From positions 1-14,216 of the forward strand of contig DDEX01000117.1 in the NCBI GenBank assembly GCA_002336845.1: DNA of 14,216 nt, read 5' to 3'. Shown piece by piece: positions 1 through 6,976 of this stretch. This DNA is from Rhodobacteraceae bacterium UBA1943. GTDB taxonomy: Bacteria; Pseudomonadota; Alphaproteobacteria; Rhodobacterales; Rhodobacteraceae. The translations under genes and the position numbers were made by a program. How positions within the stretch are numbered: position 1 is the first letter of the stretch; every line of letters starts with the position of its first letter. The notes beneath the pieces were generated by a model. It saw nothing but the letters and a program-made list of their open reading frames with translations. It was not told the origin of the DNA and searched no databases.

Positions 1-2
1 GT

Positions 3-23
3 CCGGGGGTGTGAAACCCCCGG
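3..23. repeat. G+C-rich hairpin repeat, copy 1 (3' of holB)
   Basis: Positions 3-10 and 16-23 form a perfect 8-bp inverted repeat (CCGGGGGT / ACCCCCGG) around a 5-nt loop GTGAA. The 19-nt core at 4-22 recurs exactly at 6560-6578. It lies 22 nt beyond the holB stop codon on the minus strand, so it could end the operon transcript. No T-tract is visible, and the window edge hides the next bases in that direction. Its role as a terminator is inference. Confidence 0.6.
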
Positions 24-45
24 CGGGCGCGGCCAAAGCGCCGTT

Positions 46-1167
46 TCAGGTCGGGGCCGACAGGGCCTTGGCGGTCTCGTCCAGCCGCAGAACCATATCC
101 ATGAGAAGGGCGGCAGGGTCAAGATTAACCGCCTTGCCCCGACGCGCCCGCAGGCCAAGTGTTTGCGCAAGATCAGCCCAGTGCCTTGCCGCCCAAGGAT
201 CGGGCGAAAGGCGCGCGATCAGCGCCGCTTCGCCGGGCGCGGCTTCGGGCGGGGTCTGGCCAAGCGTGCCCGCAAGGGCCAGGCGGGCCAGAAACAGGTC
301 GATCAGGCCGACGATCAGTTCAAATGTCGCCTCGGCCCCGCGTGCGGCCCCTGCTTCGGCCAGCGCCAGCGCGCGGGGCCGGTCCAGCCGGGGCAGGGTG
401 GCGAACAGATCGACCACCCGGGCATAAAGCGCCAGTCCTTCGGTATTGGTCATGCGGAACGCCTCGCCGACCGATCCGCCCGCAAGTTCGGCGAGGGCTT
501 CGCGCTGCTCGGGCTCGACCACACCTCCGGCCTGGGTCAGCGCATCCGACAGGTCGGCGGGCGACAGCGGGCCAAGCCGCAAGGCGCGGCAGCGGCTGCG
601 GATAGTGGGCAAAAGGCGGGCTGGCTGATGCGAAATCAGCAGCAGCGTCACCTTTGGCGGCGGCTCTTCCAGCAGTTTCAGCAGGGCATTGGCGGCCGAG
701 GGGTTCATCTCATCGACCGAATCCACGATGGCGACACGGCGGCCCCCGTCGGCGGCGGACAGCGCGAAGAAGTTCTTCATCTTGCGCACCTCGTCCACGG
801 TGATGTCCTGCTTCAATCGCCCGGCCTTTTCGTCATAGGGCTGGCGCAGCAGGAACAGGCGCGGTTCGGACAGCGCGGCTATACGGCGGGGCACCGGGCC
901 GTCGGGCACCTCCAGCGTTGCGGGCGGCGGCGGGGCGAACATGCCCTCGTCCTCTGGTGTGGCCAGCAGAAAGCGGGCGATCTTCCAGGCCAGCGTCGCC
1001 TTGCCCACACCGCGCGGGCCGGTGATCAGCCAGCCGTGGTGCAGGCGTGCCGTGTTGAAAGCCTCAAGAAACTGCGCCTCGACATCGGCTTGCCCGAACA
1101 GGTGCGGCGTAAGGCGTGGATGCGGCGCGCCCTCGATACGGTCAGGCTCGGGGATGTCCTCGCTCAT
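46..1167 (-). CDS. holB: DNA polymerase III subunit delta prime
   Basis: This is a 373-residue clamp-loader subunit. In the family, delta prime joins the gamma/tau and delta subunits to load the beta sliding clamp on DNA. The AAA+ core is visible: a Walker A loop GPRGVGKA at about residues 50-57, and an 'LLKLLEEPPP' segment followed by 'IRSRCR', the SRC motif typical of clamp loaders. The four-cysteine zinc module normally found just after the Walker A helix is missing; a Pro-rich, Cys-free stretch takes its place at about residues 70-100. The ATG overlaps the upstream tmk stop codon as ATGA (1164-1167), indicating translational coupling. It is the last gene visible in the SPOR-dacC-tmk-holB operon. 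Identification is by motif and context and is firm. Confidence 0.95.
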   Translation of the reverse strand: MSEDIPEPDRIEGAPHPRLTPHLFGQADVEAQFLEAFNTARLHHGWLITGPRGVGKATLAWKIARFLLATPEDEGMFAPPPPATLEVPDGPVPRRIAALSEPRLFLLRQPYDEKAGRLKQDITVDEVRKMKNFFALSAADGGRRVAIVDSVDEMNPSAANALLKLLEEPPPKVTLLLISHQPARLLPTIRSRCRALRLGPLSPADLSDALTQAGGVVEPEQREALAELAGGSVGEAFRMTNTEGLALYARVVDLFATLPRLDRPRALALAEAGAARGAEATFELIVGLIDLFLARLALAGTLGQTPPEAAPGEAALIARLSPDPWAARHWADLAQTLGLRARRGKAVNLDPAALLMDMVLRLDETAKALSAPT

Positions 1168-1805
1168 CCCGGCGCCCGTTGTGCCAGTGCCTCTTGCGCC
1201 AGCGCCAGCACATCCTGCGCCACGGTATCGGGGCTGCGGGCCCCGTCCACCACACGGAACCGGGCGGGAAAGCGGCGGGCCAGCGCCAGAAAACCCTTGC
1301 GCGCGGTTTCCTGCAACCCAAGGCCCATGCCTTCAAAGCGCAGCTCCTTGCCGGGGCGGGCGGTGGCACGAGCCAGCCCCTCGGCAGCGGCAATGTCGAT
1401 CAGAAAGGTCAGGTCGGGTTCGACCCCGATCATCAGATCATGCAGCGCATCGACCTTGGCGCGCAGATCACCCCGGGTCAGGCCCTGATAGATCCGGCTG
1501 GAATCGGCAAAACGGTCGCAGATCACCACCGCACCGCGCGTCATGGCGGGCAGAATGGTCTTTTCCAGATGATCGCGCCGTGCGGCGTTGAACAGCAGCA
1601 GTTCGGTTTCGGCCGACCAGCGGTCGGCATGGCCTTCCAGCACCAGACGGCGGATTTCTTCCGCGCCCGGGCTGCCGCCGGGTTCGCGCGTCAGAATGAC
1701 CTCGCGGCCCTGCGCCAGCAGACTGGCCGCAAGCATCCGGGCCTGGGTGGATTTTCCCGATCCGTCAATGCCCTCAAAGGTCAGGAAGTGGCCCTGTCGT
1801 GCCAT
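1164..1805 (-). CDS. tmk: thymidylate kinase (dTMP kinase)
   Basis: This 213-residue enzyme phosphorylates dTMP to dTDP, supplying dTTP for replication. The P-loop EGIDGSGKST is at residues 11-20. The DR-type substrate motif appears as CDRFADSSRIYQG near residues 96-108, with Phe where Tyr or His is more common. 'LFNAARRDHL' at about 71-80 fits the family. The start is the ATG at 1805. The reading frame stays open upstream for 80 more codons, but those overlap dacC and lack Tmk-like sequence, and starting at 1805 places the P-loop at its usual distance from the N terminus. The ATG lies 13 nt behind the dacC stop, and the 3' end overlaps holB by 4 nt. Pairing of tmk with holB is common in bacteria and supports both calls. 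Confidence 0.95.
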   Translation of the reverse strand: MARQGHFLTFEGIDGSGKSTQARMLAASLLAQGREVILTREPGGSPGAEEIRRLVLEGHADRWSAETELLLFNAARRDHLEKTILPAMTRGAVVICDRFADSSRIYQGLTRGDLRAKVDALHDLMIGVEPDLTFLIDIAAAEGLARATARPGKELRFEGMGLGLQETARKGFLALARRFPARFRVVDGARSPDTVAQDVLALAQEALAQRAPG

Positions 1806-1818
1806 CAGCTTGCCCGCA

Positions 1819-2991
1819 TCAGCTTGCCGGAGAGCTTGCCGGTGCCGGGCCCAGATAGGTGGCCTGCAAATGCCCGATGGCGGTTTGCAGCCGGGTGACG
1901 AACCCTCCCATGGGAACATCGGCCTCGGCCACCAGCGGAATGCGGTGTTCGGGCATGTCGGGCATGGTGATGACCAGTTCGGCCAGTGTCGCCCCCTTGG
2001 CAACCGGCGCCCGGATCGGGCCGGTATAGACCACCTCGGCCGCAAGGCCCGCCTTGCTGGCCGCCGGGATCAGCAGACGCACATCCTGCGCGGGCACCAG
2101 ACCCACGGTGGCCGTCTCGCCCATGAAGACATGGGCCTCGGCCAGCCGTTCGCCCTGCTTGGCCACGGTTTTCAGCGCGAACTGCCGAAACGCCCAAGAG
2201 GCGATACGCTCTGCCTCTTCGGCGCGTTCCTTGTCGCTGCTCATGCCGGAAACCGCGAAAACGATGCGCCGCTCGCCCTGCTTGACCGAGCCGACAAGGC
2301 CGAAACCCGCCTCTTCGGTATGCCCGGTCTTCAGCCCATCGGCGCCAATCCCCAGCTTGAGCAAGGGGTTACGGTTGTTGGCATTGGCAGGCGCGCGGTT
2401 TTTATAGTTGAACTCGGTCTGACCAAAGACGGTGTAAAGATCGGGGTAGGTGTTGATGATATGCACCGCCAGCAGGCCCAGATCCTTCATGCTCATCCGC
2501 TGGCCAGGGTCAGGCCAGCCGCTGGCATTGGCAAAGGTTGAATGCTCCAGCCCCAGCGCCAGGCCCCGTTCTGTCATCTTGCGGGCGAATTCCGGCTCGG
2601 ACCCTTCCAGCCCCTCGGCCACCACAACACAGGCATCGTTGCCCGAATTGATGATCATGCCGTGGATAAGCTCTTGCACCGTGGGCCGGTCGCCCTGTTG
2701 CAGATACATGGTCGAGCCGCCCGCGGCGGTAAAGCTGACCGCATGGGCCGAAACGCCGAAGGTGGTGTCCATCTGGACCCGACCGTCCTTGACCGCCTCG
2801 AACAGCATCTCGATCGTCATCAGTTTCGACATCGAGGCGGGCGGGACCGACTCTTCCCCCGCCTTGTCCAAAAGCACCGTGTTCGTCGTCATGTCGTAAA
2901 CCCAGGCATGAGTGGCCTTGGTTTCAAAGGCGCGGGCCGGAAGGGCCAGCGCCAGAATGGCGGCGAGCAGGGTGCAAAGAAGGCGTGTCAT
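1819..2991 (-). CDS. dacC: D-alanyl-D-alanine carboxypeptidase (PBP5/6 family)
   Basis: This 390-residue penicillin-binding protein should remove the terminal D-Ala from peptidoglycan pentapeptides in the periplasm. A signal peptide is clear (hydrophobic residues 4-18, likely cleavage after ARA at residue 21). All three active-site motifs are present: SMSK at 53-56 with Ser53 as nucleophile, SGN at 116-118, and KTG at 221-223. The C-terminal third fits the beta-rich PBP5 C-terminal domain. The last 25 or so residues contain a helix that could act as the usual weak membrane anchor, followed by an Ala/Pro/Ser tail. It starts 22 nt after the SPOR lipoprotein gene, which also belongs to the envelope, and is followed closely by tmk. 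The family is certain; the choice of dacC over dacA is conventional for this group. Confidence 0.94.
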   Translation of the reverse strand: MTRLLCTLLAAILALALPARAFETKATHAWVYDMTTNTVLLDKAGEESVPPASMSKLMTIEMLFEAVKDGRVQMDTTFGVSAHAVSFTAAGGSTMYLQQGDRPTVQELIHGMIINSGNDACVVVAEGLEGSEPEFARKMTERGLALGLEHSTFANASGWPDPGQRMSMKDLGLLAVHIINTYPDLYTVFGQTEFNYKNRAPANANNRNPLLKLGIGADGLKTGHTEEAGFGLVGSVKQGERRIVFAVSGMSSDKERAEEAERIASWAFRQFALKTVAKQGERLAEAHVFMGETATVGLVPAQDVRLLIPAASKAGLAAEVVYTGPIRAPVAKGATLAELVITMPDMPEHRIPLVAEADVPMGGFVTRLQTAIGHLQATYLGPAPASSPAS

Positions 2992-3013
2992 GGGCGGCCT
3001 GTCTGGTTTTCGA

Positions 3014-3862
3014 TCAGCGTTTCAGTAGGTAGGCGTCGGTGAAGCCCGCCGATTTGGCCTTGGCAAGCGTTGCAGCATCGCCCCGCGCCGTGACCGACCA
3101 AGAGCTTTTCCCTTGGGTTTTCTCTTCGCGGACGCTGGCTGCTACCCCGGCCTTGGCCAGTTGATCGACAGCGCGTTTGGCATTCGCCTCGACCGAGAAG
3201 AACCCGATCTGGATCAGTCCGCCCTTGGTTGCCGGAGCGGGAGCCGCGGGTTTGGCGGCGGGCGGGGGGGCTGCGACGGGTTTGCCCTTGGGGGCTGCGG
3301 TTGCGGCGGCGGGCGTGCCGGGTTTCGCGCCGGGCGGCGGGGCAATCGTTTCGGTGGCGACGGTTTCTGACGAATCCAGGATCGGCTTCGTGGCATCGGG
3401 CGCGGCGGCGGCCCCCTCTTCACGGCGCAGCGCCGTGACCGAAATCTTGCCGGGCTGCCCAGCCAGCATTCCCAGCGCATCGGCGGCATCGGACGAGATT
3501 TGCAGCTTTGGCCCCGGATTGTCACGTTCGCGCCGGAACAGACCGCCGATGACGAATTTGCCGTTTGCCGGGTTTCGCAGGATCACCCGCTCGGGGTCTT
3601 TGACATCGGGCGAGGCGACCCAGACGCCACCAAGTGAAGGCCGACCGTCCCACAGCGCGGTATCGGTCACCTGAAAAACCTGCGGTGCCTCAACATCGCG
3701 GTCCACCAGCTTGACAGATTTCGTGTTTCCCGCAGCCGTGGCGGTGCCCGCCGTCGTTGCCTTGGAGTGCGAGGCGAAAGGCCCCACGCCACTTTGGCAC
3801 CCGGTCAGCGCCGTTGCCAGCACGGAAACAACAAGAATTCGCCTGATCGCCTTGCCTGCCAT
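3014..3862 (-). CDS. SPOR-domain lipoprotein
   Basis: This 282-residue protein has a short basic N terminus, a hydrophobic segment and a lipobox LTGC, so Cys22 should be lipidated and the protein anchored in the envelope. The middle (about 55-150) contains a stretch with 'RVILRNPANGKFVIGGLF' and 'ISSDAADALGML', which resembles the double-psi beta-barrel region of RlpA-type proteins. That is followed by a Pro/Ala-rich linker. The C terminus (about 214-282, from 'GLIQIGFFSVEANAK') is a SPOR domain, a fold that binds denuded glycan strands at division sites. It heads the operon with dacC, which fits a shared role in septal peptidoglycan. I see the SPOR domain and lipobox directly; the barrel similarity is a weaker judgement, and I would not call it rlpA without a structure prediction. 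Confidence 0.85.
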   Translation of the reverse strand: MAGKAIRRILVVSVLATALTGCQSGVGPFASHSKATTAGTATAAGNTKSVKLVDRDVEAPQVFQVTDTALWDGRPSLGGVWVASPDVKDPERVILRNPANGKFVIGGLFRRERDNPGPKLQISSDAADALGMLAGQPGKISVTALRREEGAAAAPDATKPILDSSETVATETIAPPPGAKPGTPAAATAAPKGKPVAAPPPAAKPAAPAPATKGGLIQIGFFSVEANAKRAVDQLAKAGVAASVREEKTQGKSSWSVTARGDAATLAKAKSAGFTDAYLLKR

Positions 3863-3878
3863 TTGCTACCCCATGCGC

Positions 3879-3884
3879 ATTCTA
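3879..3884 (-). promoter_or_regulatory. possible -10 element of the SPOR-dacC-tmk-holB operon
   Basis: On the minus strand this reads TAGAAT, five of six matches to TATAAT, ending 16 nt before the ATG of the SPOR gene. No convincing -35 box sits 16-18 nt upstream; the nearest TTG-like hexamer (TTGGTT, 3906-3911) is 20 nt away. The implied leader is very short. This is a weak assignment. Confidence 0.3.
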
Positions 3885-4088
3885 CCGACGCGCTTTGTTT
3901 TCCGAACCAAGGCCAAAGGCCGTTCGCGCGCCATGATACAGGGCCATGGCGATGCAGGGAAGGGCAACTGGGCCCCTGCGCGGAAAACACCGCGTGATGC
4001 CGCGAAAGCTCTGACCTTTCAGAATCATTTTTGTTGCAGTATGCGACGCCAATCCTGCGGGCATCACATGACGATGACCGCACGGACC

Positions 4089-4178
4089 GGAAGTGTGGCC
4101 GAGTGGTTTAAGGCTCTAGTCTTGAAAACTAGCGTGGGGGGAACCCCACCGTGGGTTCGAATCCCACCGCTTCCGCCA
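4089..4178 (+). tRNA. tRNA-Ser (anticodon UGA)
   Basis: The gene is 90 nt long with CCA encoded at 4176-4178. The acceptor arm GGAAGTG (4089-4095) pairs with CGCTTCC (4168-4174), with one G-U pair and discriminator G. The anticodon stem CTAGT/ACTAG (4116-4120, 4128-4132) encloses loop CTTGAAA, giving anticodon TGA at 4123-4125. A long variable arm, typical of class II tRNAs, and the T loop GTTCGAATC complete the fold. It reads UCA and other UCN codons. Confidence 0.97.
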
Positions 4179-4675
4179 CCTTTCATCATATTGATTATAA
4201 AGAATTTCCTACCACTCATCGCGCCCCTCTGTGATGTTTGGGACATGTCAGGCGTTCTGCCGGTAAGGTGTTGCAACGCCGCTGCAATAGCCGCCGGAAA
4301 TGCCCCATGTCACGGCTTGGACTTCAGCGCGCCGTGGCTTTGGCGCGCAGTTCTGGCGTGGGGCTTGGTTTCCTGCCGAATGGAGGCTGACGACAGCCGG
4401 TACAACATTCAGTCTATACAATTAGCCGCATTACAGGACACTGCGACCCGGCAGAGAGCGCGGTCCAACAGACTTTGCCTTGTTATGGGCGCGGGCAAAG
4501 AGACCGCAACGCGATCCGTTGCTCTTGGAATTCGCGCCAGCCCCTGCGATGCCAACATGCTGAACGTTTGGCGAAAGAACCAAGTGTCTCTGATCCTCAG
4601 GAATCGACCCACGTCGCGCGGGATAGTGATCCACGTCTAAAATTATCGTTGATTATAAAATTGTTATCGGGGAGG
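4179..4675. other. 497-bp gene-free interval between two convergent tRNA genes
   Basis: I see no credible gene here. The three short open frames inside (for example 4409-4612 and 4431-4634 on the minus strand) match nothing I recognise and lack ribosome-binding sites. The ends are markedly A+T-rich compared with the rest of the window. The 11-mer TTGATTATAAA occurs in the same orientation at 4191-4201 and 4649-4659, each just beyond the 3' end of a tRNA gene. Termination of both tRNA transcripts may lie here; otherwise the content is unexplained. Confidence 0.5.
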
Positions 4676-4751
4676 TGGTAGGCCCGGAGGGACTCGAACC
4701 CCCAACCAGAGCGTTATGAGCGCTCAGCTCTAACCATTGAGCTACAGGCCC
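4676..4751 (-). tRNA. tRNA with CAU anticodon, probably tRNA-Ile2 (lysidine type)
   Basis: This is 76 nt including an encoded CCA (4676-4678). On the minus strand, acceptor GGGCCTG pairs with CGGGCCT (G-U first pair), discriminator A. The anticodon stem GAGCG/CGCTC holds loop CTCATAA, with the CAT anticodon at 4716-4718. It is not the initiator, because the three consecutive G-C pairs of the initiator anticodon stem are absent. The short D loop (AATGGTTA) resembles E. coli ileX more than elongator tRNA-Met. I therefore favour Ile2, whose C34 is changed to lysidine by TilS to read AUA; elongator Met is the alternative. Confidence 0.9.
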
Positions 4752-4760
4752 CCGGTTCTG

Positions 4761-4788
4761 CCTATGCCACACCGGTGGGCGGGGTCAA
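4761..4788 (-). promoter_or_regulatory. candidate promoter of the CAU tRNA gene
   Basis: On the minus strand TTGACC (4783-4788) is followed after 16 nt by CATAGG (4761-4766), ending 9 nt before the mature tRNA 5' end at 4751. The -35 box is a good match; the -10 box is weak. The short distance suits a tRNA promoter. It lies in the same 111-bp gap that must also carry the purM promoter on the other strand. Confidence 0.5.
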
Positions 4789-4862
4789 GCGGGGGCGGGC
4801 GTTGCGTGCGCGGGCGGGATGGTCTATGGCGCGACGAACTGCTGCCAAACCGGGGGATTCCC

Positions 4863-5936
4863 ATGACCAAGGGTCAAGATGTGCTGGGCCACAACGGGCT
4901 GACCTATGCCGATGCGGGCGTGGACATCGACGCGGGCAATGCGCTGGTGGAACGCATCAAACCTGCGGCCAAGCGGACGAACCGTTCGGGCACGATGGGA
5001 GGCTTGGGCGGCTTTGGCGCGCTGTTTGACCTGAAGGCGGCGGGTTACAACGATCCGATCCTTGTGGCGGCAACCGATGGTGTGGGCACCAAGCTGCGGA
5101 TTGCGATCGACACCGGAAACGTGGACACGATCGGCGTGGACCTCGTGGCAATGTGCGTCAACGATCTGGTGTGCCAGGGGGCCGAGCCGCTGTTGTTCCT
5201 CGACTATTTTGCCACCGGCAAGCTGGAACTGGATCAGGCGACCCGCATCATCACCGGCATCGCAGCGGGCTGCGAGGCCAGTGGTTGCGCCCTGATTGGT
5301 GGCGAGACGGCAGAGATGCCGGGCATGTATCACAAGGGTGATTTCGACCTTGCCGGGTTCGCGGTGGGCGCGATGGAGCGGGGGCAAGACCTGCCCAAGG
5401 GCGTGACCGAGGGGGATGTGCTTCTGGGTCTCGCCTCGAACGGGGTGCATTCCAACGGCTATTCCTTCGTGCGCAAGGTGGTGGAACTGTCGGGCCTTGG
5501 CTGGGATGCGCCGTCGCCGTTCGGCGAGGGTACCCTGGGCGCGGCGCTGCTGGCGCCGACGCGGCTTTATGTCAAACAGGCGCTGGCCGCGATCCGCGCC
5601 GGTGGGGTGCATGGGCTGGCCCATATCACCGGCGGCGGGCTGACCGAGAATCCCCCGCGCGTCCTCCCCGACGGGCTGGCGTGTGAGATCGACCTGACCG
5701 CATGGCAACTGCCGCCTGTCTTCCGCTGGCTGGCCAAGACCGCCAACATGGTGGAATCGGAACTGCTGAAAACCTTCAACTGCGGCATCGGCATGATCCT
5801 TGTGGTCGATCCGAATCGCGCCGATGCGCTGGAAAAGCTGCTGTCGGACGCGGGAGAGACAGTGGCCCGCCTTGGCCGCATCGTTCCCGAAACCGCCGAA
5901 GACACCCGCGTCATCTATAAGGGCGCGCTGTTGTGA
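4863..5936 (+). CDS. purM: phosphoribosylformylglycinamidine cyclo-ligase (AIR synthetase)
   Basis: The 357-residue product closes the imidazole ring in the fifth step of purine synthesis, turning FGAM and ATP into AIR. Family motifs are clear in order: a Gly-rich segment GLGGFGALFDL (48-58), ATDGVGTKL (70-78), GVDLVAMCVNDL (91-102), GGETAEMPGMY (146-156), then 'SNGVHSNGYSF' and 'HITGGGLTENPPR'. The ATG at 4863 gives a normal length; the frame is open 42 codons further upstream into the tRNA gene, which is not plausible coding. GGGGGA a few bases before the ATG may be its ribosome-binding site. The stop codon overlaps the purN start (GTGA), so the two should be translated together. Confidence in the identity is very high. 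Confidence 0.97.
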   Translation: MTKGQDVLGHNGLTYADAGVDIDAGNALVERIKPAAKRTNRSGTMGGLGGFGALFDLKAAGYNDPILVAATDGVGTKLRIAIDTGNVDTIGVDLVAMCVNDLVCQGAEPLLFLDYFATGKLELDQATRIITGIAAGCEASGCALIGGETAEMPGMYHKGDFDLAGFAVGAMERGQDLPKGVTEGDVLLGLASNGVHSNGYSFVRKVVELSGLGWDAPSPFGEGTLGAALLAPTRLYVKQALAAIRAGGVHGLAHITGGGLTENPPRVLPDGLACEIDLTAWQLPPVFRWLAKTANMVESELLKTFNCGIGMILVVDPNRADALEKLLSDAGETVARLGRIVPETAEDTRVIYKGALL

Positions 5937-6520
5937 GCCGCGTCGCCATCCTGATTTCCGGGGGTGGCTCCAACATGTTGTCGCTGGTCGCCTCGATGAC
6001 GGGCGACCACCCTGCGCGCCCGGTTTTGGTGCTGTCGAACGATCCTGCGGCCAAGGGCCTGACGCGCGCCGCCGAACTGGGGGTTCCCACCGCCGCCGTC
6101 GATCACCGGCCCTTTGCCAAGGACCGCGCGGCGTTCGAGGCGGCGCTGCTGCACCCCCTGCTGGCCGCCAAACCGGATGTCATCTGCCTTGCGGGCTTCA
6201 TGCGCATTCTGACGCCCGATTTCATCCGCCGCTTTCAGGGGCGGATGCTGAACATCCACCCATCCCTGCTGCCGAAATACCCTGGCCTGCATACCCATCA
6301 ACGCGCGCTGGACGCGGGCGATACCGAGGCGGGCTGCACCGTGCATGAGGTCACGGCAGAGCTGGATGCCGGGCCTATCCTTGGCCAGGCTCGAGTGCCG
6401 GTTCTGCCAGATGACACGGCCGACACGCTGGCCGCCCGCGTGCTGGTGCAGGAACATCGCCTTTACCCGGCCGTTCTACGCCGCTTTGCCTCTGGTAACA
6501 GGTCGCGCCTGGACCTCTGA
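5933..6520 (+). CDS. purN: phosphoribosylglycinamide formyltransferase (10-formyl-THF dependent)
   Basis: The 195-residue enzyme transfers a formyl group from 10-formyltetrahydrofolate to GAR, giving FGAR, the third step of purine synthesis. It begins with the phosphate-binding segment ISGGGSNM. It carries the catalytic set Asn107 and His109 in 'NIHPSLLPKYPGLHTH', and Asp145 in 'ELDAGPIL', equivalent to E. coli Asn106, His108 and Asp144. It starts with GTG at 5933, sharing the GTGA overlap with purM. Its product is used by PurL to make the PurM substrate, so the pair covers steps three and five. A hairpin repeat lies 40 nt behind the stop codon. Confidence 0.97.
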   Translation: MSRVAILISGGGSNMLSLVASMTGDHPARPVLVLSNDPAAKGLTRAAELGVPTAAVDHRPFAKDRAAFEAALLHPLLAAKPDVICLAGFMRILTPDFIRRFQGRMLNIHPSLLPKYPGLHTHQRALDAGDTEAGCTVHEVTAELDAGPILGQARVPVLPDDTADTLAARVLVQEHRLYPAVLRRFASGNRSRLDL

Positions 6521-6559
6521 CCCCACATCTTCCCCTTCTTGAAATATCCCACGGGGGTG

Positions 6560-6578
6560 CGGGGGTGTGAAACCCCCG
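6560..6578. repeat. G+C-rich hairpin repeat, copy 2 (between convergent purN and the DUF454 gene)
   Basis: The 19-nt sequence CGGGGGTGTGAAACCCCCG is identical to 4-22. It folds into a 7-bp stem with loop GTGAA. It sits in the 71-bp gap between convergent genes and is preceded by an A+T-rich string (GAAATATCCC, 6541-6550). From memory, such 'AAATATCCC ... GGGGG' units are frequent in Rhodobacterales intergenic regions. A two-way terminator role is inferred from position. Confidence 0.65.
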
Positions 6579-6591
6579 CTTCCGACGGTTA

Positions 6592-6975
6592 TCAAACGCG
6601 GGCCGGGCCGGACGGGCGGGTGACGATCCAGCCGCCTGCAATCAGCAATACCGCCCCCTGCGCCAGCAGAACCCAAGTTGGCAGGCGCATCCACAGGCTC
6701 AGTCCGAAGGCCGCCGCCATGGCAAGCACCGCCGCCATCTTGGCGCGGGGCGGAATGGCGCGGTGGTCGCGCCAGTTGCGGATCGCGGGGCCAAAGACCG
6801 GATGGCGCAGCAGCCAGTCATGCAGGCGTGGCGAGGATTGGGCAAAACAGGCCGCCGCAAGGATGACAAAGGGCGTCGTTGGCAACAGCGGCAGGAATAC
6901 CCCGACCAGCCCCAGCGTCAGTGCCAGCACACCCCCGGAAAACCAAACCAGTCGTCGCAAGTTGTGAAGCCGCAC
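6592..6975 (-). CDS. DUF454/YbaN-family small inner-membrane protein
   Basis: This 127-residue protein has about four hydrophobic segments (roughly 10-28, 30-46, 80-97 and 100-118). It carries the family signature 'GVFLPLLPTTPFVILAAACF' at about 25-44, followed by 'SSPRLHDWLLRHPVFGPAIRNW' motifs, as in E. coli YbaN. The function of the family is not established. The best start is GTG at 6975, one nucleotide after the HxlR gene stop codon. The open frame extends 51 codons upstream, but those overlap the regulator gene and carry no membrane-protein sequence. The 1-nt spacing implies translational coupling with the regulator. Start choice is moderately sure; family membership is quite sure. Confidence 0.85.
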   Translation of the reverse strand: MRLHNLRRLVWFSGGVLALTLGLVGVFLPLLPTTPFVILAAACFAQSSPRLHDWLLRHPVFGPAIRNWRDHRAIPPRAKMAAVLAMAAAFGLSLWMRLPTWVLLAQGAVLLIAGGWIVTRPSGPARV

Positions 6976-6976
6976 C

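Noticed and set aside
163..1488. 441-codon plus-strand open frame opposite holB and tmk
   Set aside because: It is antisense to two clearly identified genes, has no family motifs and shows the composition expected of a shadow frame in high-GC DNA.
4064..4276. 70-residue minus-strand frame and the plus-strand frame at 3711-4640 crossing the tRNA-Ser gene
   Set aside because: Both contain translations of tRNA-Ser itself (sense 'GSVAEWFKALVLKTS', antisense 'GGIRTHGG...ALNHSATLP'), a well-known type of false protein.
4409..4634. Two overlapping minus-strand 67-codon frames in the tRNA spacer, considered as a mobile-element remnant
   Set aside because: No transposase or integrase motif, no ribosome-binding site, and overlapping frames of equal length argue for chance.
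4824..5708. 294-codon minus-strand frame opposite purM
   Set aside because: Gln/His/Arg-rich shadow of a certain gene with no recognisable motif.
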